64,000 nucleotides of DNA from an uncultured Oxalicibacterium sp. (GCF_913776015.1 NZ_CAJYMD010000053.1:55602-119601), one strand, 5' to 3'; positions 46,078 to 55,478 are shown, counted from the first letter of the stretch. Notes: generated by a model from the letters alone, not told the origin. Numbers and translations: made by a program.

Positions 46078-48465
46078 TTACGCGCAGCATGTGTCGTCCA
46101 GGCAATCCCTAACGACGGGCAATGACAGCGTAAACGTGGTGCCTTTGCCCAATTCGCTGGTGAAGCTGATGTCGCCCTGATGCCGTTCGACAACGGTTTT
46201 GACGAATACCAGCCCGAGGCCGACACCATCGTGACGCGCAAGATTGGGCGATTCCATGTGCTGGAAACGGCGGAACAGCCGTGCCTGATCTTCCTGCGCG
46301 ATACCGTAGCCCTGATCGCGAATGCTGCAAATCACTTTGCCATGCGCACAGTGAACCGTGCATGAAATGGTCGTGTGCTCGGGGCTGTAGGCAATGGCAT
46401 TCGACAGCAGATTGGTAATGGCGCGCGTAACTAGTGTGCGATCCACGCTGACTGGACAGTCGGTATATTCGTTATCCACCTGCACCGTGATGTGCTTGCT
46501 CTTGGCAAGGGACCAGATTTCATCGGCAGCATCAAACATCAAGTCGTGAAAATCCATTTCCTCGAAGCGATATTCGTCGGACTCTGCACGTGCCAATTGC
46601 ACAAAATTATCGGCCAGGCCAAGCGTGCGCCGCGAGGCCTTTTCAATGCGTGCGAACAGTTCGTCAAGCGGCAGAGCGGAGGCGGTTTCGCTTTGCAATT
46701 CGAGCAGGGCGAGGATCGAGGCTTGCGGGCCACGCATGTCGTGCGACAGGAAGCGCAGAGTTTCATCGCGACTGCGTTCGGCCGCGCGGATGGTCGAGAT
46801 ATCGACGATGTTGACGATCCAGCCGTTGAGCGCGTTTGTCGAAGAATGACTCGGTGCGCTTTTGATCAGCAGATCGCGCCCACGTGCATCTTGTGCTGAA
46901 ATGCCGTCGGCAAATGTAGCGGTCTGCTGCAGGTCGAACAGATCGGCCCATTTGAAAGGATTGCCGGCAAGTTGTCCCAGCGGCTTGGCGTGATTCAGTT
47001 GTTCGAGCAAGGTGAAAATGCTTTCGCCCGCTTGCACATGACAGTCGAGATCGCGACAGTAATCAATTGCGTGGCGGTTTGCCAGCACGATACTGCCATC
47101 GACGTTGGTTACCAGGGTGGCATCGGGCAGACTGTCGAGGCTGTCCGAGACGAACTGGCGCAAATCGCGTACGCGTCGCGCTGCACGCTTCATGGCGGAG
47201 ATGCGCTGCGTCAGCATGTCTGCCAGTTCCTGATTGGGTGAGGCTGGCGGTTCGGGTAGCAGATGCGGTTCACGATCGAGGCGAATGAATTCCTGCCCCA
47301 GATAGGTGATCGCAGCTTCCAGACGGCGCCAGCTCCAAAGCGGATACGAGACCAGCAGCACCACTATGCTTGCCGATGGCGGCAGCCATGTACCGACACG
47401 CAGACTCATATAGCTGGCCCCCAGAATGACGAGGATGCCACCCACCATGCACACAAGCGAGGCGCGCGGCGAAAAGAGCAAATAGCCCAGTAACACTATG
47501 AAGACCGGCATGAGATTGAACAGTGCCGTGTGTGCCGGTAGTGCCAAGCCGATGTGATGCTTGTCGAGCAGGCTCGACAGTACGTTGGCATGAATTTCTA
47601 CGCCTGGCATGGCGCCTTGGGAACCCGAGACCGGCGTGGGATAAGAGTCGGCCATGCCCAGTGCGGTTGCACCGATCAGGATATATTTTCCGGCGAGGAA
47701 ATCATCCGGTACTTCACCGCGCAATACGGCCACATAAGGCACAGTGGGGAATTGGCCGATGCCGTGGTTGAATGGGATATGAATGCGGTCCGCACGTTGC
47801 CATTCATCGGGAGCGCCGACATGCATGTCAGGCAGGCGACGCGTGTCGCGCATGTCCTTGCCGCTACCAATCGCAGCGAGCGCAGCCGTGAAGTGCGGCC
47901 ACCATTGTCCGTATTGTCCCTCGCGCAAATAGACACTGCGCACCACGCCATCGCTATCGTGCTCGAGATCGATATGTCCCAGCGCACCGGCTGCTTCGAT
48001 GAGTTCCGGGATCGGTGTGCCGGCTGTCAGCCCGCGACCGTTACTGGTCATGACGACAGGCAGTACGGTGCGTCCATTCTGACGTAGTGCGGCGGCCATG
48101 TGGGCATCGCCCGTGCGATCACCTTGGGCCGTGATTTCTGGTTCGGAGAGAATGACATCCAGCCCGATGCCAAGCGGTTTGGCGCGACTGATCTGATCGA
48201 TGAGGTCTGCATGCCTGCTGCGCGGCCATGGCCAGCGGCCGAGTTCGGCAATGCTGTAGTCATCGATGGCAACGATGATGATGTCGTCGCGCACAGGTTC
48301 GGTATGGGAGGAAAGGAAGAGATCGTATAGCGATTGATCAAGTCGTCCCAGCCCATTCTGCCAGCCAAGCAATACCGTCAGCAACAGCAGGCTGGCAAAC
48401 ATCACCAGCCATTCTCGCAGGGCGAGATGACGCGCGAACGGAGAAAGCCAGTGGTTTTGCATCAA
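46078..48465 (-). CDS. CHASE2-domain sensor histidine kinase
   Basis: A 795-residue membrane kinase. One helix (WLVMFASLLLLTVLLGW) leads to a periplasmic CHASE2 sensor domain (residues about 35-300; VAIDDYSIAELGRWPWPRSRH), followed by three membrane segments (about 310-385), a PAS-like domain (about 440-560), and the kinase core: H-box FLSHDMRGP with His575, N-box NLLSNAIAYS, G1 IRDQGYGIA and G2 GVGLGLVFVKTV. There is no receiver domain. It follows the FecR/LysM gene by nine bases and the OmpR-type regulator two genes upstream is its likely partner. Its signal is unknown. Confidence 0.92.
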   Translation of the reverse strand: MMQNHWLSPFARHLALREWLVMFASLLLLTVLLGWQNGLGRLDQSLYDLFLSSHTEPVRDDIIIVAIDDYSIAELGRWPWPRSRHADLIDQISRAKPLGIGLDVILSEPEITAQGDRTGDAHMAAALRQNGRTVLPVVMTSNGRGLTAGTPIPELIEAAGALGHIDLEHDSDGVVRSVYLREGQYGQWWPHFTAALAAIGSGKDMRDTRRLPDMHVGAPDEWQRADRIHIPFNHGIGQFPTVPYVAVLRGEVPDDFLAGKYILIGATALGMADSYPTPVSGSQGAMPGVEIHANVLSSLLDKHHIGLALPAHTALFNLMPVFIVLLGYLLFSPRASLVCMVGGILVILGASYMSLRVGTWLPPSASIVVLLVSYPLWSWRRLEAAITYLGQEFIRLDREPHLLPEPPASPNQELADMLTQRISAMKRAARRVRDLRQFVSDSLDSLPDATLVTNVDGSIVLANRHAIDYCRDLDCHVQAGESIFTLLEQLNHAKPLGQLAGNPFKWADLFDLQQTATFADGISAQDARGRDLLIKSAPSHSSTNALNGWIVNIVDISTIRAAERSRDETLRFLSHDMRGPQASILALLELQSETASALPLDELFARIEKASRRTLGLADNFVQLARAESDEYRFEEMDFHDLMFDAADEIWSLAKSKHITVQVDNEYTDCPVSVDRTLVTRAITNLLSNAIAYSPEHTTISCTVHCAHGKVICSIRDQGYGIAQEDQARLFRRFQHMESPNLARHDGVGLGLVFVKTVVERHQGDISFTSELGKGTTFTLSLPVVRDCLDDTCCA

Positions 48466-48474
48466 GAGCGACGC

Positions 48475-49884
48475 TTAGCGGGCCGCACTGGTGGTTTGCT
48501 TCGGTTGCAGTGGGTGACCATCGTTGATGATCCACTGGTCTGTGACGATCAATGCCTGAGCGGGAGAGAACCCACCGCTGCTGCCATCCATGCCGATTTT
48601 CTGCACCCGCGCGAAATACGTGCCGAATGCCGGGCGCGGAAAGCGCGCCTGCGTGCCGATTACTTGTGCATTGTAGGTGAGCCAACTGAAGTCGCTGTCA
48701 CGCGCAACCTGGATGTTGTAGCGGTCGGTCGTGGGTCCCTGCCACTGAAGGACGAGTTCCTGTGGGTTACTGGTGGCAACGGTTGGGGCCGATTGCTTGG
48801 ATGACGGTCCAACAGGTTTGCTTCTCTGGCGCAAATTCACTTCCAGTACGCGCGGCATGCCCTCCAGACCGTTGGCGTCGAATGCTGTCAGACGTGCGAA
48901 ATAGGTGCCGACAGCGATGTTGTCGATGGTGACGGTCTCGGCTGAATCGCTGCAGCCTTCTCCAATGACATTCAGCATCTCGGCATCGGTGCCAAGTTCG
49001 ATGTGATAACCGACAGCGTTGGTAATGGGCGCGAGGGCGAAATGTGCCTGCGTGTCATCCCGATAAGGTGTGCTGGCGAGTTGTGGTGGCGGTAATAAAT
49101 CCACTGCCGGCCCGAGCTTGTTGCGCGAGGTAATGTTGCCTTTGGCGCGCGGCAGGCTGCGTTGTTCGCTTCCTTGCGCCAGACTGGCAATTACACGCCC
49201 GTCGAGTACTTCGGTTGCAACTTGCTTGTCATTGACGCGCACACGAAATTCCGTACCTCGCACACCTGCAACCGAAACAGGTGTGCGGACCTTGTAGCTT
49301 CCCTTGTTCGTCTCCAGTGGCGAGACACGCGACACGACGCGCCCGCGTTGCACCATCATTTCAACGCGCGGGCTGGCTGTGTAACGTGTCTTGCGCAGCG
49401 TCGTCATGCGTACATTGCTGTTGGACGGGAGTGAGACGCGCGATTGGTCGGGCAGACCGATCGTGAGGAAGCTGTTTGCCGCGGTGGTGATTTGCATGCC
49501 TTCGACGATGCGGCTGCCGATGTTGAGCACGCCACTCGTGCCATCAGCAAGAGTGCCGGTTACCGTGCCCGTGCGCGCGATCACCTTGCCCTCTACCGGT
49601 TCGTCTTGCAGTAGATCGGCCGGGATCGTGATCGGTGTGCCGATCGGTATGCCCTTGTCCTTGGCAATATTGTTGAGCGACCCGAGTGTGGTCCAGTTGG
49701 CGATGCGTGTGGTGTAGGCGCTGGCGATGGACATCAGCGTATCGCCGGCTTGTGCATGATAGATGATGCCGGATGGAAGAACCGTAATGCTGCCCGGCGT
49801 TTGCGCATGGCTTGCGGAAAGCACAACGGCACCGAAAAACAGTGCCGTCAATATTTTTCTCAAGTGATCAAGGGCGATGCGCAT
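48475..49884 (-). CDS. Exported FecR-domain protein with LysM and fibronectin-like parts
   Basis: A 469-residue protein with a signal peptide (LTALFFGAVVLSASHA). A LysM domain (about residues 38-90, YHAQAGDTLMSIASAYTTRI) can bind peptidoglycan; a FecR domain (about 118-235) contains VEMMVQRGRVVSR and SVAGVRGTEFRV; two fibronectin-like repeats follow (about 265-350 and 375-455). The set sits between a response regulator and a CHASE2 kinase. A periplasmic FecR protein beside a CHASE2 kinase suggests that it feeds the kinase with an envelope signal, which is inference. Confidence 0.9.
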   Translation of the reverse strand: MRIALDHLRKILTALFFGAVVLSASHAQTPGSITVLPSGIIYHAQAGDTLMSIASAYTTRIANWTTLGSLNNIAKDKGIPIGTPITIPADLLQDEPVEGKVIARTGTVTGTLADGTSGVLNIGSRIVEGMQITTAANSFLTIGLPDQSRVSLPSNSNVRMTTLRKTRYTASPRVEMMVQRGRVVSRVSPLETNKGSYKVRTPVSVAGVRGTEFRVRVNDKQVATEVLDGRVIASLAQGSEQRSLPRAKGNITSRNKLGPAVDLLPPPQLASTPYRDDTQAHFALAPITNAVGYHIELGTDAEMLNVIGEGCSDSAETVTIDNIAVGTYFARLTAFDANGLEGMPRVLEVNLRQRSKPVGPSSKQSAPTVATSNPQELVLQWQGPTTDRYNIQVARDSDFSWLTYNAQVIGTQARFPRPAFGTYFARVQKIGMDGSSGGFSPAQALIVTDQWIINDGHPLQPKQTTSAAR

Positions 49885-49911
49885 ACATCCTCTCCGCGCG
49901 ACCCTGCGCGT

Positions 49912-50601
49912 CTATCCGGTAACTTGCTCCAACCGATAGCCGTAACTATAGACCGGAGCCAAGCGAAATCCGTGTTCTGGTCGCAATTGTAACTTGCTCC
50001 TTACGCGCGAAACATGGGTATCCATGGTGCGAGACGGAATTTCGATGTCGCGTGACCACACTGCTTCGAGGATGTAGGCGCGTGACAGTGGGCGCCCCAG
50101 GTTACGGAAGAACAGCAACGCCAGATCGAATTCCTTTTGCGTGACTTCGACCGGTGCACCGCTGACCGTGAGGCGGCCGGTACGCGTTTCGAAGACATAG
50201 TGGCCGAACTGAATCTGTTCTACCGGGTTTTGACTCGGGTAGGCGCGACGCAGCAAGGCTTGTACACGCGCCACGAGCTCACCGCGGCGGATAGGTTTGA
50301 TCATGTAATCGTCGGCACCAGCAGCCAGTCCGGCCACAATATCGTCTTCGCCTGAACGGCTGGTCATGAACAGGACAGGTAAATTGGCAGGCAGCTTTTC
50401 GCGCGCCCAATGCAAGACGTCGGCACCGCTGAGATCAGGCACTTGCCAGTCGATGATCAGCATGTCGAAGCTCTCGCGACGTAATTGATTCAGCAGCTCT
50501 TTTCCGCGCTGAAATGGATGGCAGGCGTGGCCCGCGGCGCTAAGCACTTGGCACACGAGGTCGGTTTGGCTACGGTCATCGTCAAGGACGGCAATTCGCA
50601 T
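49912..50601 (-). CDS. OmpR/PhoB-type response regulator
   Basis: A 229-residue regulator. The receiver domain has the acidic pocket Asp7-Asp9, the phospho-acceptor Asp51 in LIIDWQVPD and the KPIRR lysine near 102. A winged-helix DNA-binding domain follows (VSGAPVEVTQKEFDLALLFF in part, then TMDTHVSRVRSKL). It begins a three-gene unit with the FecR protein and the CHASE2 kinase. Its divergent upstream region carries repeated TTGTGACAA elements that could be its own sites. Confidence 0.94.
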   Translation of the reverse strand: MRIAVLDDDRSQTDLVCQVLSAAGHACHPFQRGKELLNQLRRESFDMLIIDWQVPDLSGADVLHWAREKLPANLPVLFMTSRSGEDDIVAGLAAGADDYMIKPIRRGELVARVQALLRRAYPSQNPVEQIQFGHYVFETRTGRLTVSGAPVEVTQKEFDLALLFFRNLGRPLSRAYILEAVWSRDIEIPSRTMDTHVSRVRSKLQLRPEHGFRLAPVYSYGYRLEQVTG

Positions 50602-50928
50602 GATGAGTCGCTTGAAAGGTAAAAGGAATCGATGGAGGCTAATTTAACAAAACATATTTGCCGTCGGGGCTCTGCGATTGCCTTGTGACAATATTTCACA
50701 AAATCGCGGCTTGCAGGACACATTTCCGCGCAATTTCAGCGCATTTGTGACAACTTTCGCCATGCATTTGTGCATTTTTGTTATTTTCAAAAAATGGGCA
50801 TGGGCCGAGAAGCCATCTCAACACTCAAGCGAGATGTGAAGAAAGCGTGAAATTTTGGTTGATTATCGACAAACGCTTTCTATACTGAAATCGCAGTACC
50901 CATGAAGTCAGACCTACAGGAGGTAATC
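50602..50928. promoter_or_regulatory. Divergent control region with repeated TTGTGACAA
   Basis: TTGTGACAA occurs at 50683-50691 and again at 50745-50753. The first copy is half of the inverted repeat TTGTGA/TCACAA with a 7-base gap (50683-50701). T-rich stretches follow to 50800. The region separates the response regulator from the small membrane protein gene and contains no frame of its own. Confidence 0.5.
50859..50886 (+). promoter_or_regulatory. Sigma-70 promoter of the small membrane protein gene
   Basis: TTGATT (50859-50864) and TATACT (50881-50886) are 16 bases apart and lie 43 bases before the start codon. Confidence 0.65.
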
Positions 50929-51120
50929 ATGAATACGCATATTTTTGATTCCTGGCATCTGCCTCATTTGTCTCACCGCCGTCTGGATCTCACCGATAAG
51001 GAAGATCTGAAAATGGTTGCCAAATTCACGTTTGGTGTATTTTTCGCCACCTTGCTGATGCTGGCTATCCTGAACGCCGTATTTGGCTGGGACATGCCAT
51101 TTCTGCCTCACATCGGGTAA
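50929..51120 (+). CDS. Small hypothetical membrane protein
   Basis: A 63-residue protein with a textbook AGGAGG ribosome binding site, a good promoter and its own terminator (51194), so it is a true and probably well-expressed gene. The N-terminal part is polar with several His residues (WHLPHLSHRR), then LKMVAKFTFGVFFATLLMLAILNAVFGW forms in part one membrane helix, and the end MPFLPHIG is short. I do not recognise a family. The upstream ATG at 50902 belongs to the leader and lacks a ribosome binding site. Confidence 0.75.
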   Translation: MNTHIFDSWHLPHLSHRRLDLTDKEDLKMVAKFTFGVFFATLLMLAILNAVFGWDMPFLPHIG

Positions 51121-51193
51121 CTCTTGAAAGGCGTTCATGACGATAAAACTCTGAACGCTTGACCATCGAACCCCGTTATTCGAGGTAACAACC

Positions 51194-51219
51194 ATCCGCC
51201 TGCCAAGGCGGATTTTTCT
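51194..51219 (+). terminator. Intrinsic terminator after the small membrane protein gene
   Basis: ATCCGCCT and AGGCGGAT form an 8-pair stem with loop GCCA, followed by TTTTTCTTTTTTT. Confidence 0.85.
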
Positions 51220-51242
51220 TTTTTTGGTGGGGAAGAAACGAA

Positions 51243-51270
51243 AAAACCCGATGCAATGCATCGGGTTTTT
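51243..51270. terminator. Bidirectional terminator downstream of tRNA-Phe
   Basis: AAAACCCGATGC and GCATCGGGTTTT form a symmetrical stem with A and T tracts on both sides. It lies six bases beyond the tRNA 3' end on the minus strand. Confidence 0.85.
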
Positions 51271-51275
51271 ATATT

Positions 51276-51351
51276 TGGTGGCCCGGGGCGGAATCGAACC
51301 ACCGACACAAGGATTTTCAATCCTCTGCTCTACCAACTGAGCTACCAGGCC
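51276..51351 (-). tRNA. tRNA-Phe (GAA)
   Basis: The 76-base minus-strand sequence begins GGCCTGGTAGCTCAGTTGG and ends in an encoded CCA. The anticodon loop TTGAAAA gives GAA, phenylalanine. D-arm (GCTC/GAGC), anticodon stem, and TTCGATTC T-loop are all as expected, and the acceptor stem GGCCTGG pairs with CCGGGCC with a G-U pair. It stands alone. Confidence 0.95.
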
Positions 51352-51467
51352 AAGGTCGGCAAGTATAGCAAAGCTGGCGCGATATGCAAGCTTTTGTTTG
51401 CAAAATGTTGAAGGCGTCGCCGCTATAATGACGACTCTGTCCATTTTTCCTGTTCCGGTTCGCATTC

Positions 51468-52661
51468 ATGCACACACAAACGGATATCTGCATTGTCGGC
51501 GATGGCGCGATCGGCAAGGTTGCGGCGCTGGGTTTTGCCCAGGCCGGCTTGAAAGTTACCTTGCTGCGGCCTACGCGTGCGGCAGGTGCAAAGCCCGCCT
51601 CTGATGAATGGGATGTGCGTGTCTACGCCGTCAATCACACGGCGCATGCTCTGCTGTCATCGGTCAAGGTATGGGATGCACTCGATATGTCGCGTGTCGC
51701 GCCGGTCGACGCGATGGCTGTTGAGGGCGATGGGGCGGCGGCAGGGAAATTGCTGTTCGATGCGTATGGTGCACGTGTCGGTACGCTGGCCTGGATTGTC
51801 GAGGACAGTAATCTCAATCAGGCGCTGGATGCCGCCCTGAAGTTTGCTTCGAATGTGCAGATCGTCAGCGGTCGTGCCATGGCGATTGCAACGGATGAGA
51901 AGGCCGCGCATGTCACGCTGGAAGATGGCAATACGCTGTCCGCCGAACTGCTGGTCGGTGCGGATGGCGGTCAGTCGTGGGTGCGCGCCCAGTGCGAGAT
52001 CGGATTCGACTATCGCGCTTACGGCCAGCGAGCCATCGTGACGAATTTCCATTGCGAGAAATCGCATCATGGCGTCGCCCACCAATGGTTTTCCGCGCAG
52101 GAGGGCATCGTTGCCCTGCTGCCATTGCCTGACAATCGTGTCTCGCTGGTCTGGTCGGCCCCCGATGCGCTGGCCGACACCTTGCTGACAGAATCCATGG
52201 ACGCGTTGGCGCAGCGTCTTGCTGCCTACGCGCAACCCGCGCTGGGAAAACTGAGGCCACTGCAGCCTGAAGTCGTCAAATCCTTCCCGCTGGCGCTGAT
52301 CCGCCCGCATGCAATTACCGCGCCGCGTGTGGCCCTGATTGGTGATGCAGCGCATGTGTTGCATCCTCTGGCTGGTCACGGCATGAATCTCGGGTTTGGT
52401 GATGTCGAATCGCTGTTGCAACTGGTTGCTAACCGCGGTGAGCATCGTGATTGCGGCGACGCGCGCATGCTGGCGCGTTATGCACGTTCGCGCAAGGAGG
52501 ACATCCTGTTGATGCAATTCACGACAGACGTCCTGGCGCGCTTGTTCGGTACCGATTTCGAGCCGGTGCGCCTGGTACGTAATCTGGGATTGAACCTCGT
52601 GAACCGCCTGCCTGTCCTAAAACGAACGCTGATCGGGCATGCGCTTGGCAAGTCGCTGTAA
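51468..52661 (+). CDS. UbiH/UbiF/COQ6-type FAD monooxygenase
   Basis: A 397-residue flavoprotein hydroxylase. The FAD-binding motif is slightly changed (CIVGDGAIGKVAALGFAQAG, with GDGAIG for GxGxxG), the middle DG motif is LLVGADGGQSWVR, and the second FAD motif is RVALIGDAAHVLHPLAGHG. These enzymes hydroxylate the ubiquinone ring; betaproteobacteria have several versions and which carbon this one attacks cannot be told from sequence. dsbC follows after 61 bases. Confidence 0.88.
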   Translation: MHTQTDICIVGDGAIGKVAALGFAQAGLKVTLLRPTRAAGAKPASDEWDVRVYAVNHTAHALLSSVKVWDALDMSRVAPVDAMAVEGDGAAAGKLLFDAYGARVGTLAWIVEDSNLNQALDAALKFASNVQIVSGRAMAIATDEKAAHVTLEDGNTLSAELLVGADGGQSWVRAQCEIGFDYRAYGQRAIVTNFHCEKSHHGVAHQWFSAQEGIVALLPLPDNRVSLVWSAPDALADTLLTESMDALAQRLAAYAQPALGKLRPLQPEVVKSFPLALIRPHAITAPRVALIGDAAHVLHPLAGHGMNLGFGDVESLLQLVANRGEHRDCGDARMLARYARSRKEDILLMQFTTDVLARLFGTDFEPVRLVRNLGLNLVNRLPVLKRTLIGHALGKSL

Positions 52662-52722
52662 GTGCGCGCATTGCCCGGCAATGTCGCCCCGATTCTTTCC
52701 CATCACTGATAACGGAAACAAG

Positions 52723-53442
52723 ATGAAAGCAAGCAAATGGATCGCCGCCTTACTGGCCGGTATGGTGTCGCTGGTGGCTTATGCCGAAACGGCGCAGGAA
52801 GCCGCAGTCCGCAAGGCGATCACGCCGCGTCTCGGTGAAGAGGCCAAGGTTGAATCGGTGACGAAAACACCGTATTCCGGCCTGTATGAAGTACAGGTCA
52901 ATGGCGATATCATCTACACCGATGCGAAAGCCGAGTACCTGTTCGTCGGCCGTGTGGTCGATACGCGTACCTATCAGGACTACACCAAGGCGCGCCTTGA
53001 CGAGATCAACAAGGTCACCTTCGGCAGTCTGCCGCTCGAATTGGCGATGAAGGAAGTCAAGGGCAATGGCAAGCGCGTGATCGCGGTGTTTGAAGATCCG
53101 AATTGCGGTTACTGCAAACGTTTCCGCCGCACGCTCGAAAGTGTGAACAACATCACGGTCTATACCTTCATGTACAACATCCTCTCGCCGGACTCGGTAG
53201 AGAAGTCGCGCAATATCTGGTGTTCGGCGGATCGCACGAAAGCCTGGGATGACTGGATGCTCAATGGCAAGGTGCCGCCGACTGCATCGCCCAACTGCGT
53301 GACGCCGCATGACAAAGTGCTCGAACTGGGGCGCAGCATGAAGATTACGGGCACGCCAACTATCATCTTCGCCGATGGCTCACGCATTCCCGGCGCCATT
53401 GATGCCAAGGCGCTGGAAGCCAAGCTCGCCACGATCAAATGA
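52723..53442 (+). CDS. dsbC: Thiol:disulfide interchange protein DsbC
   Basis: A 239-residue periplasmic disulphide isomerase with a signal peptide (WIAALLAGMVSLVAYA), an N-terminal dimerisation domain (to about residue 80) and a thioredoxin domain with the active site CGYC at 128-131 and the cis-Pro in GTPTIIFADG. ATG 52723 follows GGAAACAAG; an upstream frame from 52639 lies in the hydroxylase gene. A second Cys pair (IWCSADRT and SPNCVTP) is structural, as in the family. Confidence 0.95.
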   Translation: MKASKWIAALLAGMVSLVAYAETAQEAAVRKAITPRLGEEAKVESVTKTPYSGLYEVQVNGDIIYTDAKAEYLFVGRVVDTRTYQDYTKARLDEINKVTFGSLPLELAMKEVKGNGKRVIAVFEDPNCGYCKRFRRTLESVNNITVYTFMYNILSPDSVEKSRNIWCSADRTKAWDDWMLNGKVPPTASPNCVTPHDKVLELGRSMKITGTPTIIFADGSRIPGAIDAKALEAKLATIK

Positions 53443-53448
53443 TGCATA

Positions 53449-53478
53449 AAAAACGCCGGCGCTCCTGCCGGCGTTTTT
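53449..53478. terminator. Bidirectional terminator after dsbC
   Basis: AAAAACGCCGGC and GCCGGCGTTTTT form a 12-pair stem with a six-base loop just after the dsbC stop. Confidence 0.92.
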
Positions 53479-53548
53479 GCTATGCCATTGCCATGCTGCG
53501 TGGCAGCAGCGATCTCGCTACACTACGCCATCCGCTTTCTATTTCACC

Positions 53549-55360
53549 ATGCCCATGATGCATTCCGCTTCATCCACGATTTCGTACACGATTACGCCCA
53601 AAGACCTGGCCGCACATCTATTCGGCGTGACGCTGACGATTGCGCATCCCGATCCTGATGGTCAGGTCGTTTCGCTACCTGCTTGGATTCCCGGCAGTTA
53701 CATGATTCGCGAATTTGCCAAGAATATTGTGCAGATAGCCGCAAAATCGGGGCGTAAGAAAATCGCTTTGAAGAAACTGGACAAGCATACCTGGCAAGCT
53801 GCGCCATGCGATGGCCCGCTGGTGCTGGAATACGAAGTTTATGCATGGGATCTGTCGGTGCGTACCGCGCATCTGGATCAGTTTCACGGCTTCTTCAACG
53901 GCACTAGTGTCTTCTTGTGCGTGCATGGGCAGGAGGCGCAGCCACATGTCGTTGATATCCGGCCGCCGCAAGGCGTGGAAGAAGCGAAATGGCGTGTCGC
54001 GACTGCCATGCCGCGACTCAAGGCGCGTCGCTACGGTTTTGGTACATACATTGCCGCCGATTACGACGAGTTGATCGATCATCCGGTCGAGATGGGGACC
54101 TTCCAGTTAGCGAGTTTCAAGGCGTACGGTGTGCAACACGACGTTGTCTTTACCGGCAAGGTGCCGAATCTGGATATCGATCGCATCACACACGATCTCA
54201 AGAAAATCTGTGAAGCGCAAATTGCCTTGTTCGAGCCGCGCACGCGACGTGCGCCGATGGAGCGCTATGTCTTCATGACGATGGTCGTCAGCGAAGGTTA
54301 CGGTGGTCTTGAACATCGCGCATCGACGGCGCTGATCTGTTCGCGCAGTGATTTGCCAGTCAAGGGCAAGGACGAGATGAGCGAAGGCTATCGCACCTTC
54401 CTCGGTCTGTGCAGCCATGAATATTTCCACACCTGGAACGTCAAGCGCATCAAGCCGGCAGAATTTGCTCCCTATGATCTGCGTGCCGAGAGCTATACGC
54501 CACTGCTGTGGTTGTTTGAAGGCTTTACCAGCTATTACGACGATCTGATACTCGTGCGCAGTGGTGTGATCGATGAGTCGTCTTATCTCAAGCTAGTTGG
54601 CAAAACCGTCAATGGTGTCTTGCGCGGATCGGGGCGCACCAAGCAGAGCGTGGCCGAATCCAGCTTCGATACCTGGATCAAGTATTACCGGCAAGACGAA
54701 AATGCAACGAACGCCATCGTCAGCTATTACACCAAGGGATCGCTGGTGGCGCTGGCACTGGATTTGATGATTCGCGCTGAAACGGATGGTGCCAAATCGC
54801 TGGACGACGTCATGCGCGCACTATGGCAGCAATATGGTCGCGACTTTTATACAGCCAAGGGCGGGCGCGGGATTACGGAAGAGGAAGTGGATGCCTTGTT
54901 CGACAGCGTGACGGGGCTCAAGCTCAAACGTACATTGGATCGCTGGGTGCGTGGTACCGAGGATTTACCACTGGCGCGCTTGCTGGCACCGTTTGGTGTC
55001 ATCTACAAGGACGAACGCAGCCGCGGGCGTGGTGCTCTGGGAATGCGCACCATACGCGAAGGCAACGATTGCAAGGTCGGTACCATTTTCGAGGGCAGCG
55101 CTGCGCAAAAGGCGGGTTTGTCGGCAGGCGACATCATCATTGCCATCGATGGCTTGCGCGTCAACGGCGGCAACATCGATGCCTTACTCGCGCGTTATCG
55201 CGTCGGCGATCGCTTCGATATCCATGCTTTCCGTCGCGATGAACTCAAAGTGTTCCCGGCGCGCATGATCGTTTCCGATTTCCCTAACGTGACGATGGCG
55301 TTGGATGGCAAGCCAGCCAAGCATCCTGCATTGCGCACGGCCTGGTTGGGGCGTAAATGA
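53549..55360 (+). CDS. M61-family glycyl aminopeptidase-like protein with PDZ domain
   Basis: A 603-residue cytoplasmic protein without signal peptide. The N-terminal peptidase_M61_N domain (YTITPKDLAAHLFGVTLTI; AWIPGSYMIREFAKNI) is followed by the gluzincin domain with HEYFH at residues 290-294 and the downstream zinc-binding Glu in LFEGFTSYYDD. The PDZ domain covers about residues 495-570 (IFEGSAAQKAGLSAGDIIIA). The family contains a Sphingomonas glycyl aminopeptidase; the physiological substrate is unknown. ATG 53549 and 53555 are both possible. Confidence 0.9.
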   Translation: MPMMHSASSTISYTITPKDLAAHLFGVTLTIAHPDPDGQVVSLPAWIPGSYMIREFAKNIVQIAAKSGRKKIALKKLDKHTWQAAPCDGPLVLEYEVYAWDLSVRTAHLDQFHGFFNGTSVFLCVHGQEAQPHVVDIRPPQGVEEAKWRVATAMPRLKARRYGFGTYIAADYDELIDHPVEMGTFQLASFKAYGVQHDVVFTGKVPNLDIDRITHDLKKICEAQIALFEPRTRRAPMERYVFMTMVVSEGYGGLEHRASTALICSRSDLPVKGKDEMSEGYRTFLGLCSHEYFHTWNVKRIKPAEFAPYDLRAESYTPLLWLFEGFTSYYDDLILVRSGVIDESSYLKLVGKTVNGVLRGSGRTKQSVAESSFDTWIKYYRQDENATNAIVSYYTKGSLVALALDLMIRAETDGAKSLDDVMRALWQQYGRDFYTAKGGRGITEEEVDALFDSVTGLKLKRTLDRWVRGTEDLPLARLLAPFGVIYKDERSRGRGALGMRTIREGNDCKVGTIFEGSAAQKAGLSAGDIIIAIDGLRVNGGNIDALLARYRVGDRFDIHAFRRDELKVFPARMIVSDFPNVTMALDGKPAKHPALRTAWLGRK

Positions 55361-55443
55361 AGATGGCGAGGCAGGTTCTCGCAGCAACGACTACATCGCC
55401 GAATTGCCATCGATCCTGATTTAACGGTCGATGCCATCAAATT

Positions 55444-55478
55444 AAAAACGCCGCTACGAAATCGTGAGCGGCGTTTTT
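55444..55478. terminator. Bidirectional terminator between the M61 gene and trpC
   Basis: AAAAACGCCGCT and AGCGGCGTTTTT form a 12-pair stem; ACG/CGT in the loop extend it. It serves both the plus-strand M61 gene and the minus-strand trp operon, whose last stop is at 55526. Confidence 0.92.

Noticed and set aside
50683..50701. CRP site before the response regulator
   Set aside because: TGTGA and TCACA are separated by seven bases and not six, so a CRP call would be wrong; kept only as an unassigned operator-like repeat.
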